This document shows, one piece after another, positions 14,401-25,430 of a stretch of 64,000 nucleotides of DNA (positions are counted from its first letter, which is position 1; each line of letters starts with the position of its first letter). The stretch comes from Gerris lacustris (Eukaryota; Arthropoda; Insecta; Hemiptera; Gerridae), in the NCBI GenBank assembly GCA_951217055.1, contig OX578284.1, positions 41,195,467 through 41,259,466 on the forward strand, read 5' to 3'. A model generated the notes under the pieces. That model saw only the letters and a list, made by a program, of their open reading frames with translations. It did not search any database and was not told the origin of the DNA. A program made the position numbers and the translations under genes.

Positions 14401-15205
14401 ATGCGTGTGAGACACCCCTTAGAAACGAAGTTGCTTACATTTTTCATTACATTTAAATTATAAAATCACACTGCTAAGTATACGATGCTATAACTACTTA
14501 TACATGGTGGAGTTAGAAAAGAGAAAAAATTAAAAGTAACTAACTATTTGTCCTTAGCGGAGTTAAGGCAAAATTAAAAGAAACCATCTTTTTTTTCATT
14601 GAATATTGAGAAAAAAGTTAATTATGATCAATTGATAGTTAAAGATGATGGTTCTAGTAGAGTGGCCTCTACTTCATTTAAAATGTTATAATATAAATAA
14701 ATGTTGTAAATGTTGTAATATATCACTTCACTACACAAAAACTTCTGCTTGTATCAGGTCCAAATTTGACATGCCTTTTTCAGTGTTCGTTTAGACGATG
14801 AGTATAAAGTTTTATTAAAATCGTTACGTTAGAACGTAAGACATCGGTAAAAACGTGTTTTCTCTATTTTAAACGATGCTGGTTTTACCAAAAAAAAAAA
14901 AGTTGTTGGTCTCATTTTATAGATAAGCTATCATTTTCCCCGTCCTAAAATTCCAATTTTACATTTGAAGCTTACGTTTACGTAAGCGTTGAGTGTGGAC
15001 ACTTGGGCGGATAACGTTGTCCAACGAACTCGTCCTAGGCATTGGTAAAATGAACATGTGTACCAAATTTCAACTAAATCGGTCATCATTTACTCAAGTT
15101 ATCGTCATCGGTCAATTTCGTGACAGTCAGTTTTGTGATTCACTCCCGGGCCCTAGACGCTGTAACGTGCCATAAGGAACTTCGTACGAAAAATATAATC
15201 TAGAA
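14401..15205 (+). repeat. Family E repeat, uninterrupted copy
   Basis: Runs from a GAGACACCCC...ACGAAGTTGCTTAC start through ATTATAAAATCACACTGCTA and TTGAATATTGAGAAAAAAGT. It then passes CGTTACGTTAGAACGTAAGA and CGCTTACGTTTACGTAAGCG-like stretches to TACCAAATTTCAACTAAATC and a closing GGAACTTCGTACG. The copy at 39574-42715 is split by a transposon; this one is not. Confidence 0.75.
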
Positions 15206-16002
15206 GACTTTTTTATTGTTGAACATTTTGTTTTCGCTAATAAAAAGATAAAAATGTATTTGCACAGGATGTTGGTTAGAGATTGAGTGGAGTGAAAGAT
15301 TAAGTGAATCCTTGAACTGGAGACAGAAGTAGAACGGCATTAGTTTGAAACCTCGGAACTATATAGTCTAGTTGAGAAACCGTCCACAGTTTCCTCTTCA
15401 ATTTCCACTTCTCTTTTCACACTTGTACAAAGGCAGAAAAGTTGGTAGTTTAATGAACTTATCCTAGACTGGAGAGAGAAACTCAAAACCTTACTTAGTC
15501 TCAGATAATACAACAAGTGAAATAGAGGTATCAGTTTCAACGGGCTATCACAATTTTACTCTTGTATAGCCTACTCTCTCGGCTTTATAACCCTAGCAAA
15601 TCACCATGGAAACCAGACATTGGGGTAGGTTCGGGTCTTTGACATCATGACGTCAGGGGGAGAGGGGGAACAATCCTCCACCATCGGTTAACATTACTCT
15701 CAAGGCTACGCCATTTTTCTCTTTTCTTCTTTTTCCACCCCAAGAACAAACTACCGCACTTTAATGGCAAGTTTACCATTTTATCTTTGTTATCATTTTT
15801 TATCCATTGATATAAAAATAGAAGGACATGAAAAATAACAACAAAAAAAAACGAGGACAAAATTTTAAATAAAGAAAGAAAAAAAGCGGTTAAGAATCTA
15901 AAAATGAAATATAAAAATAATGAATGAATATAGTTGTAGCAGAAACGAAACAAAGAAAATGGAAAATTATTATTAAAAAAAAAAAAAAAAAAAAAAAAAT
16001 AG
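15206..16002. other. Non-coding DNA ending in a 25-base poly-A
   Basis: No supported gene. The poly-A run at 15975-15999 sits exactly at the edge of the family A copy that follows. The poly-Phe frames on the - strand are low-complexity artefacts. Confidence 0.5.
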
Positions 16003-16535
16003 ACTGCCAATTAGTGTGGCACATAGCTTCCTCGCATCCTATCATGTATTTTATTGTTATATTGTTTATTGTGTAAAAACTATTAATAGTTTTAGCGGTC
16101 CTTAACACTTCACAGCGGTGTCGCTGTCGGTTTTACTAAAAAAGTGTATTTGAAAAAAATGTTTGTCTCATTGAATAGATTTTTTCCCCGACCTAAAATT
16201 CCAATTTAATTTGAAGTTCTCGTTTACGCGAGTGTTGCTCGTGGACGCTTGGCCGAATAACGTTGTCCAACGAACTCATCCTGGGCATTGGTAAAATGAA
16301 CATGTCTACCAAATTTCATCAAAATCGGTTGATATTTATTTAAGTTATCGTCACACGTTTCATAATTTGCGGACACACAGACCGACAGACAGACAGACAG
16401 ACACGAGACCAAAAATGTTCCTTGATGTCTAAAACTGATTTCTGTCTTGGAATTTTTAAAATCAGAGGCATAAAAGTTTTTCGTTCTCAAAAGTGAACAC
16501 AATGCTTCCGTTACTTCGGTAATCTCGAAAGCAAT
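16003..16535 (-). repeat. Mosaic family A / E / A repeat
   Basis: Begins with the reverse family A end (GCCAATTAGTGTGGCACATA). It switches near 16085 to family E (GCGGTCCTTAACACTTCACA through GAACTCATCCTGGGCATTGG), and finishes with the reverse family A start (GACAGACAGACAGACACGAG ... TGCTTCCGTTACTTCGGTAA). So A ends flank an E core. Confidence 0.7.
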
Positions 16536-16544
16536 AATAATAAA

Positions 16545-17297
16545 CTTAAAACTGTGGATCCTTTCAGGGTAGTAAGAATAGACTAAAACAAGAGTTTTAT
16601 TTCGGAAACGTTTCGGCCTAGCCGACCATTTTCAAGCCTACAAAACAAATTTATTTGTCTTAACTACAATATATTGATGTCGAAGAAGATACATAATGTA
16701 AGGACTAGATATTTAATAATTCCTACCTTGCAGTCTACACTTGAGTAAGTGATGCCAAAATAAAAAGAGAGAAAGATTGTACATAGGAACTATAAGGTTC
16801 CACCGTCTAATAATTTCCATTAGTTCTTCAAAAATATCACAAACATTCTTGGTAACAATTAAATAAAAATAAAATAACAAAAGGTAACAGTATTTAAAAC
16901 ATTATTTGATGTTATCACAGATATATTATAAAAAACATGGGAGAAATGATACAAGATATCTCTTATCACTAGGTAAGTTTACAATTGTAAGCATTTAGTT
17001 TAAAAAAAAATTAATAACAAAATAACAATCACAATATACTTGAAGTAAGTTAAGAATAGGGTTTAGATATAATACTTGAACAGTGATTTACACTTAATCA
17101 AGTAAGGTAGTAATTATTAAATATCTAGTCCTTACATTATATATATCTTCTTATCTTCTTCGACATCAATATATTGTAGTTAAAGCAAATAAATTTGTTT
17201 TTAGGCTTGAAAATGGCTGGCTAGGCCAAAACGTTGCCGAAATAAAACTCTTGTTTTAGTCTATTCTTACTACCCTGAATGGATCCACAGTTTTAAG
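16545..17297. mobile_element. Large fold-back, Penelope-like candidate
   Basis: Left arm 16545-16745 and right arm 17098-17297 are reverse complements with about ten differences, around a 350-base spacer. Outer ends read CTTAAAACTGTGGATC. On the right arm CTTGAAAATGGCTGGCTAGG then CCAAAACG, and on the left (reverse) the better-kept GGTCGGCTAGGCCGAAACG, resemble the motif of the 5399-6106 fold-back and of Penelope-like elements. No reverse transcriptase frame is left. Confidence 0.6.
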
Positions 17298-17379
17298 ATT
17301 AAGTGAATAAAGGGTACCCCTACAGCCAACTTACATAATAAAAATAAAGTTATAGAAGATTTAAAGTTATGTGAATATA

Positions 17380-17925
17380 GATAATCAGGATAGAAAGTAC
17401 GAGTATAAGAATAGTTATAGGGAAAAGGATGAATTTAAAAAGAAATTAAAGAAGGACTGCTATAAAAAGGATAGAGAGAATAATGGAACCTAGAGGTCTA
17501 GAAAAATGAGACGAGAAAGAAATATTAAAAATATGTAAATAGAAAAATAATAAAGAAAAAATAATTTCTTAGTTTAAAAAGGAAATAAGAATGAAAAGAG
17601 AGAGAAGAAGAATTTATGAATATTGAATGAATGAGAAAAATAAAAAAAGAAGGATAACAAAAACAGGAAAGGGCTTAAGAAGAAAAATTAGAGCAATGAA
17701 ATAAAATATAGGTTAATGTATACATAAAAGAAAAAAGAAGAAGAATTAAGATCAATAAGAAAAATATAAAGATGAACAGAAAAATCGTAATGTATAGGAG
17801 AAAGGAAAAAGCGTTACAAGAAATAAGAATTATGATAAAAAATAACTATAGATAAAAAATTCAGGAAAAGGATAAATGGATAAAAAAGATGATTAAGGTC
17901 AAAAAGAAATGTTGGCTGTAAAAAC
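17380..17925 (+). repeat. Purine-rich tract, about 545 bp
   Basis: The + strand is almost wholly A and G, with motifs such as AAGAAGAAGAATTAAGATCA and AATAAGAAAAATATAAAGAT. A related tract lies at 19140-19475 (GATTAAGATTAATAAGAAAA). Probably a decayed tandem array; non-coding. Confidence 0.6.
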
Positions 17926-17959
17926 GCAACATTAGCATTAAAAAGCACAACAGTCATAA

Positions 17960-18480
17960 AAAGTCATACATATATATTTGTAACCTACTTTTCAGCTGCT
18001 TTCATTTGATCCCCCACTTAAAATTTAAAAAAATAAAAATGTGGCCACACTGTGCATGTGCGCCCACAAACTTTGCCATTTTTAAAAAAATTGAGAATTC
18101 CCTCCCAGAATTTTCATCGTCTCCAATATGGTATTAGCATGAATGATTTCAAAATCTAAGGTCCAGCCTTAATAAAAACCTACTATTCAGCAGTTTTCAT
18201 TTGAAGCCCCACTCGAAAATTAAAAATAAATATAAATGTTTGAGTTTACCAGATTTTTGCGAATTGCGCATGCGCATATTTAATTTTAAACTGCTGTATA
18301 TTTTTCCTATGATTGGGTCAAAAAGTTGCGCCAGTGGTTTTAATTTCAGCTCTTTAGCTTAAACTGTTTGGGCTCTATGAACCATTGAGTTACGGACTGA
18401 CTGACACACATCATCCTCGGCATAAGGGTTTCGAGAAGTATCTAGGAAACCTTAAAAACTGTCCAATACTGCTCATACTA
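17960..18480 (+). repeat. Family C repeat
   Basis: Contains TTGTAACCTACTTTTCAGCT, TTTCATTTGATCCCCCACTT and AATTGCGCATGCGCATATTT, and repeats part of itself (second copy from about 18176). Related copies are near 27000, 28375 and 40970. Unknown class. Confidence 0.6.
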
Positions 18481-18579
18481 AACTTTCTCGTATATGAGTA
18501 CATAATTATTTTGTCCAGTGTTTTCTTATTCTTAGTTGTTTCGAGTTTTCTTGGTTACATTTAATTACTATTAAACATT

Positions 18580-18675
18580 TTATCAAAATTTACCATTACA
18601 ATAACTCCTTTTCGGCGTGGATTCGAACCCGGCCACTCATCGTCCGCGTTTATTGCTATTTCCCAGGAATGTATG
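18580..18675 (-). repeat. Family B tRNA-like segment
   Basis: GGATTCGAACCCGGCC is the reverse complement of a B-box-like GGGTTCGAATCC. It is followed by the CGTCCGCGTTTA block typical of family B. Only this part of the family is preserved. Confidence 0.55.
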
Positions 18676-18698
18676 AAGAAAAATTATGATAACATCGT

Positions 18699-18955
18699 GT
18701 ACCAATTAGTGTGGCACACAACTTCCTCGCACCTTACCACGTACTTAATTGATATTATGCTTTTACAACCCAATATAATTTATCATTGTCTAATTTATTT
18801 AATTGTTTTCCCCTTTTTGCTCCCCAGCTTACAGAAGGTAACAGAAGCTAAGTGATAGTTCTAAAGAGAAAAATATATTTTTGTCCCCGATTTCAAAAAT
18901 TTCTGAACAGAAATCTGCTTTAGAAATCAATCTTTGGTCCCGTTCCTCAGCTTTT
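18699..18955. repeat. Family A, rearranged inverted fragments
   Basis: Reverse family A end (ACCAATTAGTGTGGCACACA, then CTTCCTCGCACCTTACCACG) joined at about 18825 to a forward family A start (AGCTTACAGAAGGTAACAGA) that is then truncated. Confidence 0.6.
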
Positions 18956-19139
18956 TTGAAGAAGTATACTGTACTGCGGGTCGTAGGATGAATTTGCAGG
19001 TCAGATATTTCCTTGTAGGTTGGGCAGATGTATTAAGGTAGTTTTAGAGGGCTTAAACTTAGTAAAATTATATATAACTTGTGTGTCGTGTGTGTCACTC
19101 GGTCTGCATGTCTGTCTGTCCTTCTTCGTTCTAATAGGG

Positions 19140-19475
19140 ACGTAAAAGAAACAGCAGCAGTAAAAGATAAAGAAAAGAAAAAATCTTCATTGAGAAGAAA
19201 AGAAGACGAATAAGAAAAAAGTGAATTTATAAGTTCACTTTTTTCTTATAAAGGAATAACGAAGATGGATTAAGATTAATAAGAAAACAAATTAATACAG
19301 GAAAGAAATAAAGGTATAAAGCAGAAGAATCAAGAGAAATAAAAAGTAAAAAAAAAAGTTAGGATACCTACGTGAAGTGAAAGGATAACTTATAATATAG
19401 GATATGAATAGAGAAGAAGAATTTATTAAAATAGGTAAGTAATAAATTAAGACCAAACAAGACAAAAAAAAATCC
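19140..19475 (+). repeat. Purine-rich tract
   Basis: Similar in composition and in motifs to 17380-17925. It includes a small hairpin, GTGAATTTATAAGTTCAC, at about 19220-19237. Non-coding. Confidence 0.55.
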
Positions 19476-19829
19476 TCCCTCTCTTAAGAGGGAGGAATTG
19501 AACCTCACCCCCTCCCAAAAAAAATAAATTGAATTATGTTTAATTTATAAAACGTTATAATATTTCCTAACCAATAAAAGCGGATTAAGGAATCCTCCAC
19601 CTAGGAAACTCTGACACAGTTTTCAGGCTTTTTAGAGTAAATCCTATTTGCTGAAACAGAGTGAAATGAATTTTCTGCAGGCTTAAGGCAATGAGGAAGG
19701 GTTCTGCTGAAATCAGAAATTTGCGGTTTTAAACTCAGGTCAGCTAGAGGCTAGAACTATTGGCAAATCTCACGTCATTATTATTAATTTGCATCCTCTG
19801 TTTTGTTCTACAGTTCCCTAAAACTTAAG
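19476..19829. other. Non-coding DNA
   Basis: A small hairpin, TCCTCCCTCTCTTAAGAGGG with AGGA, lies at about 19471-19494. Nothing else is recognised. Confidence 0.4.
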
Positions 19830-20560
19830 TATAAAATGGATAGACGAAGTGCAATCGCTTATGGCTTATGGAATAAATGACGCTAGAATATAGAAAGTAA
19901 GCACAAATGAACACCTATTTTTAGAATGTGCAATGTACAGCACTAAAATATAGAATGTATACACAAGTAGAATGTACGGCACAATAATATAGAATGTATT
20001 CACAAGTGAACTTGTTGTAGAATTGACGCGCTGAACATAGAATGTAGATAATAATAAATAAATAATAATAATGAATCTTTATTTCCACCACTTTTTAACA
20101 ATTAGTAAATTTACATTTCATAAAGTGCAAAGGTTAGAACCCTCAGTAAGTGAACTTATTATATAGAACGAATAACTCTATAATATAGAATATAGGGTCG
20201 AGTAAACTAATTAAAAGAGTGTACACTCTAGATTATTAGAAACAAATGAACTTCTTTAGAGAATGTAAGGTGGCTAGATTATAGAATATATGGACGAATG
20301 AACTTATTAATGGTATGGACGGTATTGGATTATAGAATTGATGCACAAGTGAGCACTTAAAAGTAAAATTCACGGCACTAGAATATACAATAGGGACGAG
20401 TGAACTACTCATTGTTATAATGAAAGGTGCTAGAGCTAATAGAGTGTAAACGCAAGTGAACACTTATTAGTTGAATGTACGACACTAAAATATAAAATGA
20501 ATACTCAAATGGTCACTTTTTAGTAAAATGTATGGTGCAAGGTTGCAGAATGTTGAAAAA
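19830..20560 (+). repeat. Degenerate minisatellite, about 60-bp units
   Basis: Many loose copies of a unit with GAATGTACGGCACTA, ATATAGAATGTA and ACAAGTGAACACTTATTAG. It is interrupted at about 20050-20140 by unrelated A/T-rich sequence. The 75-codon frame on the - strand comes from this array and is not a gene. Confidence 0.7.
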
Positions 20561-20939
20561 AAACGATTACAGTATACACCAAAATGATACAAAACTTCAC
20601 TTATTAGTTTTCCTTTGCTTCTTCTACTTTTTGATCATTACATCTTCTAATTCATTTTTTACAAAAAGAAAAGAAAATTTTTGTTTGCTAAAAGGCAAGT
20701 ATGCATGCTAATTGATATTTGTGCAAAAATAAAACCTTAAAAATAATCGATAATATTTAAACAACTTAATGTTTTTAAACTATGTGTGTTTTCAAAAGTT
20801 TTTCTAAAAAGAACATTTGTTATTTATCTTTGCTGTTTATATTAGATAAAAAAGTATTCGTTATAAGGTCAATATTTTAGATAAAGAGTAGTTTAGTTAA
20901 ACTGTTGTGAAAAAGAATCATGAATATTAATAATATAAA
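20561..20939. other. AT-rich non-coding DNA
   Basis: Nothing recognised. Confidence 0.4.
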
Positions 20940-21240
20940 TTGGTAGTTATGAGGTACTCACGTGCGGTAGTCGAAGATTTGGTCGGCCGAAGCCCAAGTG
21001 CTTGGAGGTGGAAGGTGTGCTTCAGTCGGATGCCCTTTGCCCTCTGGGTTAACAACGTTTCCTGGGCCCTCGGTAGTTATGCATACTCCCAAGGACGTTT
21101 GTTGAACTCTTGCCCAGCTAGAGAGGGTCATTCTGACCGTAGCAAGAAGCGGACAGGAAGCCTTGGCTGATCAATGGAATCGATCTGGTCAGCGCTAGGC
21201 CAGCACAGCAGGGGTCAGGGGCCTGGACAAATCAACAATC
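20940..21240. other. GC-richer island of unknown origin
   Basis: Roughly 300 bases with clearly higher G+C than the flanks (CTTGGAGGTGGAAGGTGTGC, GGTAGTTATGCATACTCCCA, GGGGTCAGGGGCCTGGACAA). An open frame of 76 codons covers part of it, but I recognise no protein. It could be a retroelement fragment. Confidence 0.45.
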
Positions 21241-21659
21241 GCAAAGTATTGGTTAATTTATACACGGAATGGAGGTAAAGAAAGAGAAAATAAAAATAGC
21301 AGCTCTCTGAGTACAATAGGGCAAGAATTGATTTCTGTATAAGTTGAAGACGGTTTCAACTGACATAATTAAGAACCAGTTGTACCAGCATAATTCTGCT
21401 TATAAATATATGGTCCGATTGAATTACATTGGCTTAAACCCAGCAGCACCTTTGAACTTTTTCATTGCCATGTAAGTTAGGTTACTTTATATTGTACGAT
21501 AACTCCTTTGTCCCCCTTCAAAGTTAATTAGTGCATTAGTTATTGAAATAGTTTCATTGAAATGTACATTTGAACATGAACGCACAATACTGAACCATCT
21601 CGATCAAGCTGATGATATTTTTAAGGGTACAAATCATCGATAGATGTTTATATTAATGC
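21241..21659. other. Non-coding DNA
   Basis: Nothing recognised. Confidence 0.4.
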
Positions 21660-21760
21660 TTGAGGCGAGGCAGTGTGATCGTGTCGCTTTAGACACTTGC
21701 CTTGCCACTTGGACAGCAAGAGGTCGGGTTTGATCTCACGCCTCAGTCTTCTGATTTGCA
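21660..21760 (+). repeat. tRNA-like SINE head candidate
   Basis: GCGAGGCAGTGTGATCGTGT, then TAGACACTTGCCTTGCCACT and GTCGGGTTTGATCTCACGCC, give a tRNA-like order with A-box-like and B-box-like parts and a long variable segment. Several standard tRNA positions are lost, so it is not called a tRNA gene. Confidence 0.4.
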
Positions 21761-21984
21761 AGGCTCAATGTACAGAGGTATGATGTGGGAAGTGGCTGGG
21801 ACGCTACTTCGGGCCGAGTAAAAATGGCCTCGAAAAGGTACCCCTTTCTTGACACTTGGACCGCTAGTGAAAGGGGATACAAACAATGCAGAGCCAGACC
21901 ATCAATGCACATCCGTGTTATGTGGTCACTTACATCACAATTGCTGTGTAAACACCAAAAAATTATATATCCTCTGGGAATTGA

Positions 21985-22115
21985 ACCCACATCTGTTTAC
22001 AATGTTAAACGACAGACCTACCGACAGACACAAGACTAAAACTGTTCTCTGACGTCTGAATCGGATCTGTCGAGGTTTTTCAATTTGGAGACGTTTAAAA
22101 TACTTTCCGGTAAGC
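21985..22115 (-). repeat. Family A, short reverse fragment
   Basis: GACAGACCTACCGACAGACA followed by CTGACGTCTGAATCGGATCT matches the reverse family A interior. A tRNA-B-box-like segment (GGGAATTGAACCCACATCTG) lies just before it. Confidence 0.55.
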
Positions 22116-22239
22116 TCGAAAGAAAAATACTCGTATACAAAATTATAAGAAATCATTCGATGTAAAAACAATACATGAATGATAATGCGCGAAGTTACAT
22201 TGCTTGCAGACATTTTATACACGAATTCGTAGGTTTTTG

Positions 22240-22770
22240 CTTCTAAGCTTGGAAGCAAAATTGTCACTTAGCTTGGAAGTAAAATGATTCGTTACGAAAG
22301 TATTGAAATCATTCTGAAGAACGCAATTTGTTGTCACTGAATTCAAACAGATAGATACCCGTTTCTGACGTCAGGGGTCATTTTTGGTGTCTGTCTTCAA
22401 CTTTTTGCGATCCATGATACCTTAAAAACTACTCATACAATCTATAATAAATGCCTGGAAGGTTAAAATTATACCATTACTAGTCCCATAATAATTTCGA
22501 GTCTATTTCGCAAATGCGCAAGTCTATTTTATTAACACTTTTTTATTTAAAAGTACTCATCCGATATTGAAGAAATTTGTATGGTTTGGTGAAAGTGTAA
22601 GTATGGATGGTCTCTTATGAGTCTCTTAAAGTATAAGCAAATTCAATACTGCTTAAAATAAGAGTGACCTAACTGAGAATCGAAACAGATCCAAATCCTA
22701 TGAGACCAATCGTCCAATTATAGGACTCAAGGAAGCTATAATATGTGTTCCTCGCGTCCTCATCAGTTTT
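22240..22770 (+). repeat. Family A variant copy
   Basis: Diverged family A order: TCTGACGTCAGGGGTCATTT, CTTAAAAACTACTCATACAA, ACTAGTCCCATAATAATTTC and finally CAAGGAAGCTATAATATGTG. Its last third (CGAAACAGATCC..., TCGTCCAATTATAGGACTC) is shared with 36300-36415 and not with the standard family. Confidence 0.6.
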
Positions 22771-23580
22771 TGTAAGAATTTAGAGCTCTGCCACATGGCT
22801 TTTCTGAATCCAGGATGTAAAAATAACAAATTTATACGAATAATTTATCTTACGGATTTGTGTTCAGTGTATAAAGATTGAAGTTACTTTGAATGCAGTA
22901 AGCAACAGAAAGTAAACATTTGTTTATAACATATTTGGTTTAATGACCGTCAGGAGCCTACAAATTTCCAATCATTGTCCGGGAAGTTGCTCCACTGAAA
23001 CAATTTCTACTTTGAATAATTTTTCTTCCAAAATGAATGGTGTTATATTCTCACAATTTCCTGAGTACATAGAAAAATCACATTAATACATTTTTGATGT
23101 ATGAAAGATATAATAGAGGAATGGTCTCTCTCACGAAATTTATTTCTTTACTATTGTAATAGTGAAGGACGAAACTATACTATACTTACCATTGTTATCA
23201 ACAAGAATAGCTGACAGAATTCCATTTCGCTTAACAATTCCTAGCAATCCCACCGAACAATTCCTCTCAATCCTGCCTAACAAATCCACCTACATACCAA
23301 AGAAAGTTATCTTCTAAACGCTCCATCCTTTCCATTTACGTTTACAAAGCGATCTTCTCCAAAAACCACAATTGTATTTAGAATTGGTAAATCATAGCAA
23401 GGATAGAGCAAAATGTGTACATTGCATTTTCGGTGGGCTTCATAATGCTATCCATAATGGAAAAATGTTTTTAGATAACATTATTAAAGGACAACCTTGA
23501 TGTTACTTTTGAAAAGCAAACCTTTATATTTTCAACCTTTAATGTGAACCACCTACGCCATCATTATAATAAGCCAAAAA
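22771..23580. other. AT-rich non-coding DNA
   Basis: Nothing recognised. Confidence 0.45.
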
Positions 23581-24207
23581 ATCGGTCCGAGACAACTCAG
23601 ACAAACTTTCTCATATACGAGTTTATAATTACTTAGCCCAGTGTTTCCATTTATTAGTTTTCAAATATACATTTAAATATTATTGAACATTTCATCAAAA
23701 TGTATCATAAAAATAACTTCTCCTGGGCGGGGAATCGAACCCGGGCTCTCTCCGTCCGCGTTTTAAGCTAATATCTCAGGAACTAGATTTTTCCCGGGAA
23801 AACGGCTTATATCGTTGGATTCGTATTCAAATGGACTACATTTTAGAATTTTTTAATCAAAATCGTCGGAACCGTTTTCGAGAAATATTTTTTTTCATGT
23901 TTTTTCAGAGTTTTTGGGGGGTAGCGCCCCCAAATTTAGAGCTAAAATTCATTTCTCGATTTCGCCTCGGGGTATGATTTTTCTGAACATGTATGCCAAA
24001 TTTCGTCAAAATCGGCCCAGTAGTTTAGGCTCCAGGCGTCTGCACAGACGACAGACGACAGACGACAGACGACAGACGACGGACAGACATTTTTTAAAAA
24101 CCACTTTTTTGGACTCAGGTGACCTCAAAACGTGTAAATCCATCAAAATCTCAAAATCGAATTTTCGCGCCATCACAATACTTTCTCTTTATATGAGAAA
24201 GTAAAAA
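23581..24207 (-). repeat. Family B repeat, near-complete
   Basis: Starts CGGTCCGAGACAACTCAGAC-AAACTTTCTCATATA and ends TATATGAGAAAGT, so the ends form an inverted ACTTTCTCATATA pair. Inside are GGGAATCGAACCCGGG (reverse of a B-box-like GGTTCGATTCC), CGGGAAAACGGCTTATATCG, a GGGGGTAGCGCCCCCAAATT block, CAAAATCGGCCCAGTAGTTT and ACAGACGACAGACGACAGAC. Almost the same sequence is at 56831-57420 and, inverted, at 44305-44889. Confidence 0.85.
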
Positions 24208-24435
24208 CGGAAAAGGAAATTTATAAACTATTATCAATATACCTACATATACAGAAAAGAGAAAGGCTTAAGATATAAAAAAAATCTCTCCGACAAACAT
24301 TCTTCTATAGGTAAATAGTAGTACTGAATTTAAATACCATATATCTTTTAATTAATTGTTATTAAACATATTTTAAAGTATTCAACAGGTGGTTGATTAC
24401 ATTTCGGTTTCGATTTCAGAGGGGGACAAATTTAT

Positions 24436-24650
24436 ATTTATAAATATCTTAGAAACAAGATTTTTCCGAGGAATACTACTTATTTAGATTCGTATTTACG
24501 TGGACTGGAATCGTCAGAAATGGTTTTGAGATATTTTTACTATTTATACGAAAGTTTTCGAGGGACAGCACCCCTAAATTTAGAACTAACATTTATTTCT
24601 CGATTTCGCCTCGAGGAATGATTTTTCTAAAAATGAAAGCCAAATTTATT
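24436..24650 (-). repeat. Family B fragment
   Basis: Starts in TCTTAGAAACAAGATTTTTC and ends in GAAAGCCAAATTT. It lacks both family ends. Confidence 0.6.
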
Positions 24651-25165
24651 TAGTTTACTTTGACAAGAAGAAGTTACGAGGGATCAGTGCGTCCAAAGGT
24701 CTAAATTGTCAACGAAGTTAAAGCAAAATTACTTTTAACTTCAGGACTTAAAGTCACCACTGGGAATAAAACTTGAACTCTAACTCAGATACCATGCAAA
24801 AATCTTTGATGGAGTGGGTCTTGGATGTGAGTGCGTGAAAAGTTTTACGCAGGATATTTGGACCAATAGGGAGGACATTGACGAATTATTTTTTCCACCT
24901 ACTAAGTTGGAAGTGCTCTTTAAACGTCTACCACATATCTTACCGATATAGCACATCTTGAATTAGCTTCTAACATTCTTCGCTCATCTTCAATATACAT
25001 CTGATTTCGATGTGTTAATACGATTCAATATCGTTAATGCTAAAAACTAGGGTTCTGTCTATGTTTGTGGAGACTTTCTACAATTATTTGTTTACAGACT
25101 TCTCGACTTCTGTGGGTAGGCTCTAGAGTGGAACTCACAAGGAACTAAAAAATTGAAGGAATTTT
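24651..25165. other. Non-coding DNA between family B fragments
   Basis: Nothing recognised. Confidence 0.4.
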
Positions 25166-25430
25166 AATTTTTAGAGGGTAGCACCCCCAAATTTAGAGCT
25201 AAAATTCATTTTTCGATTTCACCTCGGGGTACGCATGATTTTGAACATGTATGCCAAATTTCGTTAAAATCGGCCCTGTAGTTTAGGCTCCAGGCCTCTG
25301 CACAGACGACTGACAGACAGACATTTTTAAAAATCACTTTTTTGGATTCAGGGGATCTAAAAAGTGTAGATCCATTAAAATCTTAAACACAATACATTCT
25401 CTCGACTTGTACTACGTATAAGAAATTAAA
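25166..25430 (-). repeat. Family B fragment
   Basis: Starts TTTAGAGGGTAGCACCCCCA, passes CTGCACAGACGACTGACAGA and ends at ACTACGTATAAGAAATTAAA. The B-box half is missing. Confidence 0.65.

Noticed and set aside
15645..16010. 121-codon Phe-rich frame on the - strand
   Set aside because: It starts in the poly-A/T run and in a repeat family, and matches no family.
20236..20463. 75-codon hydrophobic frame
   Set aside because: It lies wholly in a degenerate minisatellite.
21660..21760. Possible tRNA-Leu/Ser-like gene
   Set aside because: B-box and stems are too damaged; listed as a SINE candidate instead.
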